Shown here in pieces: positions 27,030-36,505 of a DNA stretch of 64,000 nt. The position numbers were made by a program, and so were the translations under genes. Under the pieces are notes generated by a model. That model ran no database searches. It had not been told where the DNA came from and saw only the letters and a list, made by a program, of their open reading frames with translations. Source of the DNA: Paludibacteraceae bacterium (GTDB lineage Bacteria > Bacteroidota > Bacteroidia > Bacteroidales > Paludibacteraceae). The stretch's first letter is position 1. Each line of letters starts with the position of its first letter. The DNA is taken from contig JAKSNK010000005.1 in assembly GCA_024399835.1 (NCBI GenBank), positions 1 through 64,000 on the forward strand, in the 5' to 3' direction.

Positions 27030-28027
27030 GATAACACTGTTTCCCCCACTGCGCGGAGGGTATTTTTATCTATATTTCGCATATTGTCTTGGCGCGTATG
27101 CCACCAATAGGGAAATCCCGAATTGGCTTTGGCATCGTAATGGATAATATCCACACAGGGAATGCCGGCAATGGTGCTGACATAAAAGTGATCGTCCATA
27201 ATAGGATATGCCGTTTGCGTGGTAAAATGATTGCCATACCCCAATCGAGTGGCATGTTTCCATATTTTCTCTACATAGTCCCCTGCACCTTGCATCGAGT
27301 AATATTCCTTCGGGAAAACAGCATCAGGCGCACCCACCATATCCAATAATATACCGTACTCGTAATGCTCGGAAACCGGCTGTTCCTCTCCATACGCAAA
27401 CTGCTCTGCCCACAACTGTGAACCCAAGCACCATGTATTCTCGCGCTGTGTGCCGGTATAGAAAGACGGTGTACCCATGTCTTCGCAGTCAAAGAAAACA
27501 ATGTCTATCGCCCTTTGTCCTGCTTTCGTTTCAGCCGTTGAATCGCGTTTAAGACCTATTTGGCGCGCTACTTCCAACAGCACACCTACACCACTGGCAC
27601 CGTCGTTTGCTCCGGGAACACCCTGAAAGCGTTCTTCATACACTTCCTCTTCGTCACACCATGGACGACTGTCATAATGCGCACACAGCAGGATAGCCCC
27701 GGCTGTACTATAACCCGGGAAATGACCGATAACATTATAAATAGGTTGCTGCTCACCGGCATAATTGATACGCGTGCCTTGCTGCAAGGTCACTTCTGCC
27801 CCAAACGAGCGTAGTTTTTGCACCAGATAAACTACACATCGGGTATGCGCATCCGACCCCGGTACACGCGGTCCCCAATGGACTTGTTCTGCCACATAGC
27901 GAAATGCCGAATCGGCAACAAAATCAGGATGAGCAACGGTTTGTTCCTTGCCGGACTTGCCACAGGAGCATGTCAACGCCACTATACCCACTAACCCTAT
28001 TAACTTAATCAATTGATTGGATTTCAT
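27014..28027 (-). CDS. M28-family lipoprotein, glutaminyl-peptide cyclotransferase-like
   Basis: 337 residues. Signal peptide with lipobox LTCSC (Cys22) predicts an outer-membrane or periplasmic lipoprotein. Zinc-binding residues of the M28 fold are seen: CAHYDSRPW (about 115-123), [10 protein letters not shown] (about 139), DCEDMG (about 175) and MDDHFYV (about 272, with His). Length and order fit bacterial glutaminyl cyclases, which cap N-terminal Gln as pyroglutamate; this is common on Bacteroidetes exported proteins. An aminopeptidase role is the alternative. Starts one base after prs. Confidence 0.85.
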   Translation of the reverse strand: MKSNQLIKLIGLVGIVALTCSCGKSGKEQTVAHPDFVADSAFRYVAEQVHWGPRVPGSDAHTRCVVYLVQKLRSFGAEVTLQQGTRINYAGEQQPIYNVIGHFPGYSTAGAILLCAHYDSRPWCDEEEVYEERFQGVPGANDGASGVGVLLEVARQIGLKRDSTAETKAGQRAIDIVFFDCEDMGTPSFYTGTQRENTWCLGSQLWAEQFAYGEEQPVSEHYEYGILLDMVGAPDAVFPKEYYSMQGAGDYVEKIWKHATRLGYGNHFTTQTAYPIMDDHFYVSTIAGIPCVDIIHYDAKANSGFPYWWHTRQDNMRNIDKNTLRAVGETVLSCLNY

Positions 28028-28028
28028 A

Positions 28029-28991
28029 TCAACGAATATTCAATTCACTCACACTACGATGTTCCTGAATAGCCAGGATTGTCTCTGCAATCGGGTCAGC
28101 AATGCTGACAATATGCACTTTGCTGCAACGGGATTGGTCAAATGGGATAGTATCGGTAAACACTAATTCCTCCAAGGCACTATTGGATATATTTGCACAC
28201 GCATCGCCGGACATGATACCGTGTGCCACCAATGCCCGTACTGAATTGGCACCGTTCTCCTTCATCACTTCTGCCGCTTTGCACAGCGTGCCTGCTGTAT
28301 CTGCCATATCGTCCACGATAACGACATCCTTGCCGCGCACATCACCCAATATACGAATTTCACTCACTTTGTTAAAATCCGGACGGTGCTTGTAGCAAAT
28401 CACCATCGGCACTTCCGACCCGACTATGTCGTGCATCTTTTTGCAAAAGGCAGCAGCACGCTTACTGCCACCCACATCGGGGGATGCCACAATCAGGTTT
28501 TTCAAATGCAGAGACGATACATAGTTAGCCAATGTATTTGCCCCGTACAGATGGTCCACCGGTATATCAAAGAATCCCTGAATCTGGTCGGCATGCAAAT
28601 CCACCGTAATCACACGGTCGGCACCGGCTGTTTGCAGCATGTTTGCCACCAATTTGGCACCGATGGACACACGGGGTTTGTCTTTTCTGTCCTGACGCGC
28701 CCATCCGAAATAGGGGACAACGGCAATGACTTTATATGCACTGGCGCGCTTGGCGGCATCAATCATCAATAGCAGTTCCATCAGATTGTCGCTGTTGGGA
28801 CAAGTGGATTGTACCAGATAAACCGACTGTCCGCGAACAGATTCTTCAAACGAAACGGCAAATTCGCCATCGGCAAAACGGGCAATGTTCAACTTGCCCA
28901 ATTGACACCCGAGATGTTGACAAATACGCTCTGCTATAGCAGTTCCTTTGCTGCCGGCAAACACTTTGTAGGGATTTGTTTCTGTAACCAT
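28029..28991 (-). CDS. prs: Ribose-phosphate pyrophosphokinase
   Basis: 320 residues. Makes PRPP from ribose-5-phosphate and ATP. Conserved segments: FADGEFAVSFEESVRG (about 40), PYFGWARQDRKDKPR (about 93-107), DLHADQIQGFF (about 131-141) and the PRPP-binding loop VVIVDDMADTAGT (about 219-231). Followed after one base by the M28 lipoprotein gene, so the run prs-M28-sufC-sufD is probably one transcript. Confidence 0.96.
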   Translation of the reverse strand: MVTETNPYKVFAGSKGTAIAERICQHLGCQLGKLNIARFADGEFAVSFEESVRGQSVYLVQSTCPNSDNLMELLLMIDAAKRASAYKVIAVVPYFGWARQDRKDKPRVSIGAKLVANMLQTAGADRVITVDLHADQIQGFFDIPVDHLYGANTLANYVSSLHLKNLIVASPDVGGSKRAAAFCKKMHDIVGSEVPMVICYKHRPDFNKVSEIRILGDVRGKDVVIVDDMADTAGTLCKAAEVMKENGANSVRALVAHGIMSGDACANISNSALEELVFTDTIPFDQSRCSKVHIVSIADPIAETILAIQEHRSVSELNIR

Positions 28992-29011
28992 TGTTGTATA
29001 TTTTAATTGTT

Positions 29012-29776
29012 TTATGCAGATATTTGTACTGCTATTCCCTCTGCTGACAGAGGTGCAGCAATTTGTTCCATTTCTGCTTTGGACAGTTTTTCCAAATCAG
29101 ATACGGGAGTGGCACGGTCAATCACATAAATCATCACTTGTCGGGGGCGCAAATGACGCACCACCCTATACCACTCTTGCAGTTGCTCCGGCGTTGTGTT
29201 GTCGATTCTTTTCCCCTTGTACTCACCTCGCAGGAAACAGGTTTGCAAAATAAAGTCGCCCTCAAATTTCTCCAATTGCTCTACAATCTGTTCAACGGTA
29301 AGCATCGGATTGACCGGCTGATCTATCCTGCGCATCATTTCGTCTTCTGCAGCGTCTAATTTCAGAATACGGTTATCCGCCAGCATCAATGCCTCACGCA
29401 CATCGGCGCGCACTAATTGGGTTGAGTTGCTGAGCACGCTGATTTTGGCAGAGGGACATAACGCATCACGCAACTGACGAGTTCCCTGCATAATCCGCAG
29501 AAAATCAGGATGCAAAGTCGGTTCTCCGTTCCCCGAAAAAGTCAACACATCCGGCGGAACGGTCATTTGTTCCAATCCCGCACGCAATGCCTCCATATAC
29601 TCGTCGTATGAGGGTAATTGCGGATGCAAACACGGACTGTTGAACCCGCACTCGCAATACACACAGTCAAACGAACATATCTTATGATTCGTCGGCATGA
29701 GATTGATACCCAGCGAAACACCTAACCGGCGAGAATGTATCGGACCATATATGATTGAATCGAATAGCATATTCAT
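29012..29776 (-). CDS. Radical SAM protein (COG0731-like)
   Basis: 254 residues from the ATG at 29776, which shares a base with the dnaG stop (TAATG). The [4Fe-4S] motif is CSFDCVYCECG (about residues 33-43, C-x3-C-x2-C). TFSGNGEPTLHPDF and SNSTQL fit the SAM-binding region of the radical SAM barrel. Similar proteins are annotated as Fe-S oxidoreductases related to wyosine synthesis enzymes; the substrate in Bacteroidetes is not known. Coupled to dnaG. Confidence 0.8.
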   Translation of the reverse strand: MNMLFDSIIYGPIHSRRLGVSLGINLMPTNHKICSFDCVYCECGFNSPCLHPQLPSYDEYMEALRAGLEQMTVPPDVLTFSGNGEPTLHPDFLRIMQGTRQLRDALCPSAKISVLSNSTQLVRADVREALMLADNRILKLDAAEDEMMRRIDQPVNPMLTVEQIVEQLEKFEGDFILQTCFLRGEYKGKRIDNTTPEQLQEWYRVVRHLRPRQVMIYVIDRATPVSDLEKLSKAEMEQIAAPLSAEGIAVQISA

Positions 29777-31746
29777 TACATCGTTACTATCCCCAATGCC
29801 TTGCAAATAGCCGCACGGATATCTATCAGCATTGGTTGGACTTGCAGTATATTTTGTATGGCACTCCAATCGTTTTTTTCTTGTGCCTCTTCCAATTGTT
29901 TTTGCATCGCATCTATACGCCCCGTGACAACCGTCAGTTTGAGTTCCAACAGCAGACGGTCAACCAATCCCGGCAACTCCTCCGATTGCTCTGCATAAAG
30001 TTTGCTCAATTGGTATTTATCCGCTATCAAATCCACCGCCAAATGATTGATTTGCATATTGTCATGGTGTAAGAAGAAATTTGCTGCCACAAATTTATCC
30101 TCATGATAGTGCGCCACAAAATCGTCCAATACTTTTTGGTAAAGAGGATTATTCGGAATAATTTCATCGTTTTTCAGTTCGGCGATAATATATTCTCCTA
30201 CGGTAATAGGTTGCCCACCCTCCAAAGCATACATCGTTTTCTCTCCGTCACGAACAATTACTTGTAGCAGATTGAGCATGTTTTTGTCAAACTTACTATT
30301 ATACTCCTGTCGTGCGATGTCTGTAGAAGAATACATTAATTCTGCTAAATCATCTTCTTTGTTTTCTTCCGTATTATCCGTCGAAAATTGTGTCGACTGA
30401 TTAGAGGCATTTTCCATCTTGTCTCGAATCAGTTTATTAACCGTCTTTAACAATGTTTTTTCGTCAGTATCATATATTCTTGCACAATTCTTAATATACT
30501 GCAAACGAACAGGTACACTGTGTACACATGCTACTGATTGTAAAACACTTTGCAATATTTGACCTCTTCTTATAGGATCACCTTGTATCTCGTCTGCAAG
30601 TAACTTTGTTTTAAAACGAATAAAATCTTCTTGATGTTCCTCAATATATGCCGTCAACTCCTCCGCGCTGTGCGTACGGGCAAACGAATCAGGGTCTTCT
30701 CCGTCCGGCAGCAACAGTACGCGAACATTGATTCCTTCCTCCAATATCATGTCTATTCCGCGCAAAGCCGCCTTGATACCTGCTTTGTCGCCGTCATAGA
30801 TAATCGTGATATTATTCGTAAAACGGTGCAATGCCCTGATTTGCGGTTGGGTCAATGATGTTCCTCCGCTCGCCACCACATTCTCTATGCCGGCTTGAAA
30901 CATCGAAATAACATCCATCTGCCCCTCTACCAAATAGCATCTGTCCAATTTGGAGATTGCCTGCTTGGCTTGATATAGTCCGTATAGACAATTATGTTTT
31001 TCAAACAATGGGGAAGTCGGCGAATTGACATACTTGCCTACCTTGTCGTTATGCACCATGATACGACCGGCAAAACCTATCACCTTGCCCGAATTATTGA
31101 AGAACGGGAAAATGACACGCGAGTGAAAACGGTCGAACAAACGGCCATCTGACCCTTTGACACAAACACCCGTGCCGATGTACGGAGCATTTTGGTTGTC
31201 GTTCAGCAAATACTTATCTTGAAAAGATTGCTTATGCGCCTCAATGGTCAGCAAACTCTTGTCCGGCGAATAACCTATTTGGAATTTATGAATGATATCG
31301 TCCCGCAATCCGCGTTGCCGCAAATAACTCAAACCCACCGCTTGACCTTCCTGCGTTTCCCACAGTTGTTGTTGAAACCAGCGGTTGCACCACTCGTTTA
31401 CCACGAACATACTCTCGCGGTCGTCCTCTGCCTGTTTTTCGTCAGCAGTCAACTCGCGCTCCTCTATTTCGATATGGTAACGCTTTGCCAAAATGCGCAG
31501 AGCTTCAGGATAATCGCATTGTTCTATTTCACGGACAAAACCCACAACATCGCCTGCCTTGCCGCAACCGAAACACTTGAAGATACCCTTGGACGGCGAG
31601 ACGGTAAACGAGCCCGTTTTCTCGTCATGAAAAGGACACAAACCTATCAAATTGGCTCCCCTGCGCTTCAGCGTGACATAGTCACCCACCACCTCCTCAA
31701 TGTGGGCTGCCGAATAAATGCGTTCTACCGTATCGCGTGGAATCAT
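29776..31746 (-). CDS. dnaG: DNA primase
   Basis: 656 residues from MIPRDTVERI; an ATG seven codons earlier overlaps the previous gene. Makes RNA primers for replication. Zinc finger CPFH..CFGC (about 37-62), TOPRIM motifs LVEGQMDVIS (about 260) and YDGDKAGIKAA (about 300), and a C-terminal helical domain that binds DnaB helicase. It lies in an operon-like run with outer-membrane biogenesis genes, not with rpoD or rpsU. Confidence 0.95.
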   Translation of the reverse strand: MIPRDTVERIYSAAHIEEVVGDYVTLKRRGANLIGLCPFHDEKTGSFTVSPSKGIFKCFGCGKAGDVVGFVREIEQCDYPEALRILAKRYHIEIEERELTADEKQAEDDRESMFVVNEWCNRWFQQQLWETQEGQAVGLSYLRQRGLRDDIIHKFQIGYSPDKSLLTIEAHKQSFQDKYLLNDNQNAPYIGTGVCVKGSDGRLFDRFHSRVIFPFFNNSGKVIGFAGRIMVHNDKVGKYVNSPTSPLFEKHNCLYGLYQAKQAISKLDRCYLVEGQMDVISMFQAGIENVVASGGTSLTQPQIRALHRFTNNITIIYDGDKAGIKAALRGIDMILEEGINVRVLLLPDGEDPDSFARTHSAEELTAYIEEHQEDFIRFKTKLLADEIQGDPIRRGQILQSVLQSVACVHSVPVRLQYIKNCARIYDTDEKTLLKTVNKLIRDKMENASNQSTQFSTDNTEENKEDDLAELMYSSTDIARQEYNSKFDKNMLNLLQVIVRDGEKTMYALEGGQPITVGEYIIAELKNDEIIPNNPLYQKVLDDFVAHYHEDKFVAANFFLHHDNMQINHLAVDLIADKYQLSKLYAEQSEELPGLVDRLLLELKLTVVTGRIDAMQKQLEEAQEKNDWSAIQNILQVQPMLIDIRAAICKALGIVTM

Positions 31747-31748
31747 CT

Positions 31749-32531
31749 TTAATCCTCCGAGTCCCAAAGATAAAAACCTAATTTAATCGACCAGTTATCA
31801 AACCGCCCGCGAGTAATGCGGTCCATGTCCAATCCCGACAATCCTGCCACCTTGCTGCCCTCCAACATCTCTCCGTACGAACCGTAACGATAGGGATTAA
31901 TCAAGCCGAAGTCATAGCCGCCACGAATAAAGTACCGTCCGTATTGGAATGCTGCGCCTATGCCCCATGTGGCATTCCATCTTCTGTAATAAGTTGCCAT
32001 ATCGGCAGCATTGTATCCCATCACATATGTATGAATCTCCTGTTCGCTTTGAGTATTGTGGTCACGCAGAAAATCTTGCGCGGCATACTTGGCTATCCAT
32101 GCTATCGAAGGACCTGTATAGAATGTCAAATAGGTATTGCCTGCTATCTCAAATTTATACTCAAACTCCAGGTTCAAGTCCACCGTATGTGCCTCCGACT
32201 TGGCACGGTAGTCAAAGTGCAGAAAATCGCTCGGTCGCCCTTCCGGCGTGTAATAATAGTCCTGCCACGGCTCCGTATGCGTGGTGAACGAGTAGTTTAA
32301 TGCCGTATAGAGACCGAAACCTTTAACCAGATTGACATCATATACAAAACCTATCTTGACACCGTTCAAGGGAGATTTTTCCAACTTGGTCTTATCCATC
32401 GTTTTCAATGGATTATTCAACCGCATCAATTGGCGGTCAAAACCGAACTGCACCCCTACGGCATGCGTTACTTCTCCGTACATAGCCGTTGAAATGGCTA
32501 ATAATCCTAAAACAATCCAATTCTTTTTCAT
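31749..32531 (-). CDS. Outer-membrane beta-barrel protein
   Basis: 260 residues. Signal peptide at 1-20 (ISTAMYGEV region). The body alternates polar and aromatic residues as in small beta-barrels (YTALNYSF, YLTFYTGPSIAW, YFIRGGYDFGL) and ends with WSIKLGFYLWDSED. It resembles the PorT/OMP_b-brl_2 group of Bacteroidetes. The exact role is unknown. Its start overlaps the OstA-like stop by four bases (ATGA), which links it to envelope assembly. Confidence 0.75.
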   Translation of the reverse strand: MKKNWIVLGLLAISTAMYGEVTHAVGVQFGFDRQLMRLNNPLKTMDKTKLEKSPLNGVKIGFVYDVNLVKGFGLYTALNYSFTTHTEPWQDYYYTPEGRPSDFLHFDYRAKSEAHTVDLNLEFEYKFEIAGNTYLTFYTGPSIAWIAKYAAQDFLRDHNTQSEQEIHTYVMGYNAADMATYYRRWNATWGIGAAFQYGRYFIRGGYDFGLINPYRYGSYGEMLEGSKVAGLSGLDMDRITRGRFDNWSIKLGFYLWDSED

Positions 32532-34225
32532 ATTTCTTTTTTGCGTTTATTGCGTTTTATCTTCGTTTGCATCACCGGCTCTTCTTCCTCTTCCTCCGAT
32601 GCGGAAATGGCTTTTTGCACAGGGCGTGCCGTGCGGGGCGGGTCGCTGAAAATATCTTGCCAACCGGTCGGGCGTTCCTGTTGTGCCCAGAAAAAGCCCA
32701 ACAACCGGGTGTCTTGCCATTCAATCTGCGACATCGGGTATAGAGTGCCCGTCGTTTCTGTCGTAAATAGTACATGGTGAATCTTGTTCTTTTCAAAGAA
32801 CATATCCACATAACTGCTTTGCGACTTGTTCACCCCCACATAACTGCTGTCTGCGTCACGGGGATAGAAGATGGTCTCTGCGTTGCCGCTTACCAGCACT
32901 TCTTTCAGTTCCCCGTTGCGAATATACGCCGTCAGTTCTTGACCGGACAACTGGTCAAATTCGTCGGGTCCTTCCTGTTTGATACCCAATGCCGCTCCTA
33001 CACCGTGGGCATGATCGATTGCGCCATTTACTACATAGACAAAAATCGTATCTGCCGATATTTGGTTTTCCTTGCTCCAGCACACCGGCTCTTTGTACAT
33101 CGTGGCGATGGAGTCCTTGCCGCAATATACCATCGAATCGCACACAAACTGAAACTCCTCATTATACGCCCTCACCGTATGAAAAGCGCGCACTTGTCTG
33201 TAGAGCGAATCGCGATATACCGTGTCCGGCACTTGTGCCACTAACACCGAATCTACCCATATGCTGTCTTGTGCCACTATGACAGTATCTACAAAAGGTA
33301 TTTGCTCCGTAAATAGCGTGTCGGCATGAATATAGGTTTTCTTCTCTTGCGACCAGTCTATCATATATGCGCTGTCTGTGGCAAAACCGGACTTTTCCTT
33401 CTCGTGTACGATGCCGTAATTGCCCAACAGGGTCATTTTTTGTACGGTATCCTGCATCTCCATGTGTCCGAACACATTGCCCAAGCCGATTTTTTTGTCA
33501 TAATAAATCGTGTCTCCCGTCAATTGTTTGCCGTCGGCATGCAGTATCAAGCTGCGTGAAAGCAACATCGACCGTTCCGTAGAAGTGTTATACCAGCCGT
33601 CCGAAGACAATATCGTCGTCTTGTCCTCATATACAATCGTAGTCGGACAAACCAAATTGGCAATATTGGTTGCCGTGTTATAAACCAATGTATCTGCATC
33701 CAGCGTAAAACTCTCATTCTGCAAATGCACACTGTCATGGAACAAGGCACGATGGGTGGACGGGCAATACGAGCCCCATACCGACGACAATTGGTTCACA
33801 TCATCCACTATCGTACCGCCCGTGAAATAGTATGCCAGATTCTCGTTACGGTTGTAGTTCATACTGTCGGTCTGCAGTACGGTGGTGATATGTACCAGCC
33901 GGACATTGCGGCGCAAGCGGGCAAGGCGGGTATTGCCGTTGTAGTAGAGCACATCCCCAAAGCCCTCCAATGTGTCGCCTTGCACAAAACGGATATGCCC
34001 GAAGGCGTCAAAGGAGTTGGTCTTTTCGTAGAAATATGCCGAGTCGCAATACATCAGCGCGTTCTCATGACGGAAGCGCACATCGCCCTTCAGCAATTGT
34101 GCATCCGGCAGACGGTCTTGGTCGAAACTCAGCGTTTCACAATGCTCCAGATACACCAAATCCTGTGCACTCATCCGACCAATGACTGCAACCGTCCAAA
34201 CCAATATGACTATTATCTTCTTCAC
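32528..34225 (-). CDS. OstA-like LPS-transport-related protein
   Basis: 565 residues. Signal peptide (1-20, cleaved near MSAQDL). The body is a chain of short beta-strand repeats of the OstA/LptA_D type (LLKGDVRFRHE, ADTLVYNTATN, LTGDTIYYDKK, GFGDVLYYN), the fold that binds LPS in the periplasm. The C-terminus is an acidic run (EEEEEE) and a very basic tail. Bacteroidetes carry such large OstA-like proteins beside surA-type chaperones, as here. Role in LPS export is inferred. Confidence 0.85.
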   Translation of the reverse strand: MKKIIVILVWTVAVIGRMSAQDLVYLEHCETLSFDQDRLPDAQLLKGDVRFRHENALMYCDSAYFYEKTNSFDAFGHIRFVQGDTLEGFGDVLYYNGNTRLARLRRNVRLVHITTVLQTDSMNYNRNENLAYYFTGGTIVDDVNQLSSVWGSYCPSTHRALFHDSVHLQNESFTLDADTLVYNTATNIANLVCPTTIVYEDKTTILSSDGWYNTSTERSMLLSRSLILHADGKQLTGDTIYYDKKIGLGNVFGHMEMQDTVQKMTLLGNYGIVHEKEKSGFATDSAYMIDWSQEKKTYIHADTLFTEQIPFVDTVIVAQDSIWVDSVLVAQVPDTVYRDSLYRQVRAFHTVRAYNEEFQFVCDSMVYCGKDSIATMYKEPVCWSKENQISADTIFVYVVNGAIDHAHGVGAALGIKQEGPDEFDQLSGQELTAYIRNGELKEVLVSGNAETIFYPRDADSSYVGVNKSQSSYVDMFFEKNKIHHVLFTTETTGTLYPMSQIEWQDTRLLGFFWAQQERPTGWQDIFSDPPRTARPVQKAISASEEEEEEPVMQTKIKRNKRKKEI

Positions 34226-34302
34226 TCTAATCCCGATTCACCGACTCACACTCTCTTAATTCATAATTCAAAATTCTTAATTATCTCACCCGATTCCCCT
34301 CC
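34226..34302. repeat. Short repeats between the SurA-like and OstA-like genes
   Basis: Contains CCCGATTCACCGACTCAC and CACCCGATTCCCC (reverse-strand members of the GGTGAATCGG family), plus the AT-rich repeat copy at 34252-34283. No gene or clear promoter. Confidence 0.7.
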
Positions 34303-35664
34303 TCAATGCACCCAGCCGGGATATTGGAAGTCACATCCTCGCCATTTCTCGTCGATATGCACATAAGTTTCCTGTTGCTTCTTTTGAATCCAATTCTGAA
34401 TAAAGTCCCTGCTCAACTGGTTTTCCAGCATTTGTCGGATTATCTGAAAATCGTCCACCAGATTGGCTTTGTGTACCTCGTTTTTGGATTTCAGTTTGAC
34501 GATGGCGCAAACCTCTTTGTTCTTCATCTCATCCATCATGATAAACGGTTCGGAGACCTCACTCACTTGCAGTTTATAAATCTGCTTGGCAACCTCTGCA
34601 GGCAGGTCTTGGTATTCAAACTTGCTCGAACCCGTATTGGGGTTCATCATTACGCCTGCATTCATCGCGGTTTGTTTGTCTTGCGAGAACAGCACGACTG
34701 CCTGCTCAAAAGTGGCATTGGCGCTGTCGCGGATGACGGAGCGGATGGAGTCCAGTTTCTGCAACGACTGTATTTTGTCCTGTGTGGATACACGGGGGCG
34801 CATCAGTATATGCCGGCAATTGATACGCTCGCCTTTCTTTTCTATCAACTGAATGATATGGTAGCCGTATTCGGTCTCCACGATTCGGCTCACTTTTTTG
34901 GGGTCCGTCAGGTTAAATGCCACATCGGCAAACTCTGTCACCAATTGACCTCTGCCCACAAAACCCAACTCGCCGCCGCGTTTGGCACTCTCCGTATCTT
35001 CCGAATACAGGCGCGCCAATGTCGAAAAATCCGCCTTGCCCGTTTGTACACGCTCCGTGAAATCACGCAACCGCGACCTGATTCGCTCTGTCTCCTCACG
35101 GGGTACAGCCGGCTCAAAACTTAATATCTGCACTTCCACTTGGGCAGGAATAGTCGGAATCGAATCTGCCGGCAAACTGTTGTAATAACGCCGTATCTCT
35201 GCAGGGGTCGGCTTGATATGTTCGGTCAGTTTGCTCTGCATTTGCTGGATAATCATCTGGTTGCGGACGGTCGTCATCAATTCTTCGCGTATTTCGCTTT
35301 GCGATTTGCGGAAATACTCCTCCATTTTTTCCTTGCTGCCTATTTGGCTGATGTAGTAGTTCAGACGCATATCCACCTGGTGGCTCACAGTCGATTCGTT
35401 CGCTTCCACCGAGTCTAACAATGCCTGGTGCAAAAATAGTTTTTGTATCGCCATCTGTTCGGGTATCACGCAATACGGGTCGCCGCTGATGGCTTGTCCC
35501 TCGTACTGGGCACGCAGGCGCTCCTCTTCCACTTCGCTGCGCAAAATGGCTTCGTCGCCCACTATCCATATTACCTCGTCTATTACATTGTCTGCCATAA
35601 CGGACAGGGTGCATAACAGCAGCAGTCCGACGCATAACATTCGTTTGGTCTTATTCTTTTTCAT
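34303..35664 (-). CDS. surA: SurA-like peptidylprolyl isomerase
   Basis: 453 residues. Signal peptide (1-24). An N-terminal chaperone-like region with the VDEVIWIVGDEAILRSEVE opening typical of SurA is followed by two parvulin-type domains (about 170-270, with AKRGGELGFVGRGQLVTEFADVAF, and about 280-390). It is expected to escort outer-membrane proteins through the periplasm. Overlaps the upstream PPIase-like lipoprotein gene by 14 bases. Confidence 0.88.
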   Translation of the reverse strand: MKKNKTKRMLCVGLLLLCTLSVMADNVIDEVIWIVGDEAILRSEVEEERLRAQYEGQAISGDPYCVIPEQMAIQKLFLHQALLDSVEANESTVSHQVDMRLNYYISQIGSKEKMEEYFRKSQSEIREELMTTVRNQMIIQQMQSKLTEHIKPTPAEIRRYYNSLPADSIPTIPAQVEVQILSFEPAVPREETERIRSRLRDFTERVQTGKADFSTLARLYSEDTESAKRGGELGFVGRGQLVTEFADVAFNLTDPKKVSRIVETEYGYHIIQLIEKKGERINCRHILMRPRVSTQDKIQSLQKLDSIRSVIRDSANATFEQAVVLFSQDKQTAMNAGVMMNPNTGSSKFEYQDLPAEVAKQIYKLQVSEVSEPFIMMDEMKNKEVCAIVKLKSKNEVHKANLVDDFQIIRQMLENQLSRDFIQNWIQKKQQETYVHIDEKWRGCDFQYPGWVH

Positions 35665-36505
35665 ATCGTTTCAGTTTGTTGAAGCGGATGGCTTCTTTAT
35701 ACAAATCGTTTCTATACTCTTCCAAAAAACTTATTTGCCATTGGTTGCGCAATATCTCGTTGATTGTCTCTTGGGCATACTCCATCGGCATCAAGTCTCC
35801 GGGCATGCGTTTGTCCGTCAGTTGCAAGATATATACCGAAGTGGAATCTTCCACCACTATCTGGCTTCGTTGGCTGATTTGTTTGCTGAAAACATCCGTT
35901 TCCACCGGCAAATACAGCAATACCTGGTTGGTCGGACGCCATTCGTTGGGAAAATATTCATATCCCGAAGCGTACTGATAGGCATATTTCTCCACCTTTT
36001 CTATATTGGCATCGTTCAGTTTGGTCAGCCAGTACTGCAGTTTGTTGATATTGGGTGCGCCTTGCGGAACGACCAACAGCACTCCTCTGATGATTCCCTC
36101 GCGCAAACGCAAACGCTCCTCGTTCTCTGCATATACGCGTTGTACCGTTGTGTCGGGCCAATGTTTGGGGCAATGGCGGGACACTAATTTCTGCTCATAA
36201 GCATGCACATATAGCGAGTGACGGTAGTCCTCTACCAGTCGTTCTATTTCCTCGTCGGCACGGTCACGCGCCTCGTCGTATTCCAGCAGGCGGATGCTCC
36301 ATTGGCGGATGTATGCCTCTGCCATTTGTGCGCTGTCTTCGGGAGTAGTGGCGTTCTTGGTAACGGCATACAGTTCCTCTTCTGTCAGCATCTTGTCTTT
36401 TAGCGACACTACCACGCCGTCCGTCTGCTGGCGGTCAAACCAGCGGCACGAAGTCAGACACAGTATGACTAACAATAATATGCTACCTGTTTTTTCGTAT
36501 TTCAT
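35651..36505 (-). CDS. Putative PPIase-type lipoprotein
   Basis: 284 residues. Lipobox CLTSC (Cys20) predicts a lipoprotein. The rest is mainly helical and charged, like the chaperone part of SurA/PrsA-type proteins, with a poorly conserved region where the parvulin domain would be (VLLVVPQGAPNINKLQYW onward), so isomerase activity is doubtful. Its position directly before the SurA-like gene, and 23-base overlap with ribD, support an envelope chaperone read from the same transcript. Confidence 0.65.
   Translation of the reverse strand: MKYEKTGSILLLVILCLTSCRWFDRQQTDGVVVSLKDKMLTEEELYAVTKNATTPEDSAQMAEAYIRQWSIRLLEYDEARDRADEEIERLVEDYRHSLYVHAYEQKLVSRHCPKHWPDTTVQRVYAENEERLRLREGIIRGVLLVVPQGAPNINKLQYWLTKLNDANIEKVEKYAYQYASGYEYFPNEWRPTNQVLLYLPVETDVFSKQISQRSQIVVEDSTSVYILQLTDKRMPGDLMPMEYAQETINEILRNQWQISFLEEYRNDLYKEAIRFNKLKRYEKE

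Noticed and set aside
36217..36240. A further TAGAGGACTACC palindrome in the PPIase-type gene as another inserted unit
   Set aside because: Only about 12 bases match, without the second arm or neighbouring units; chance is likely.
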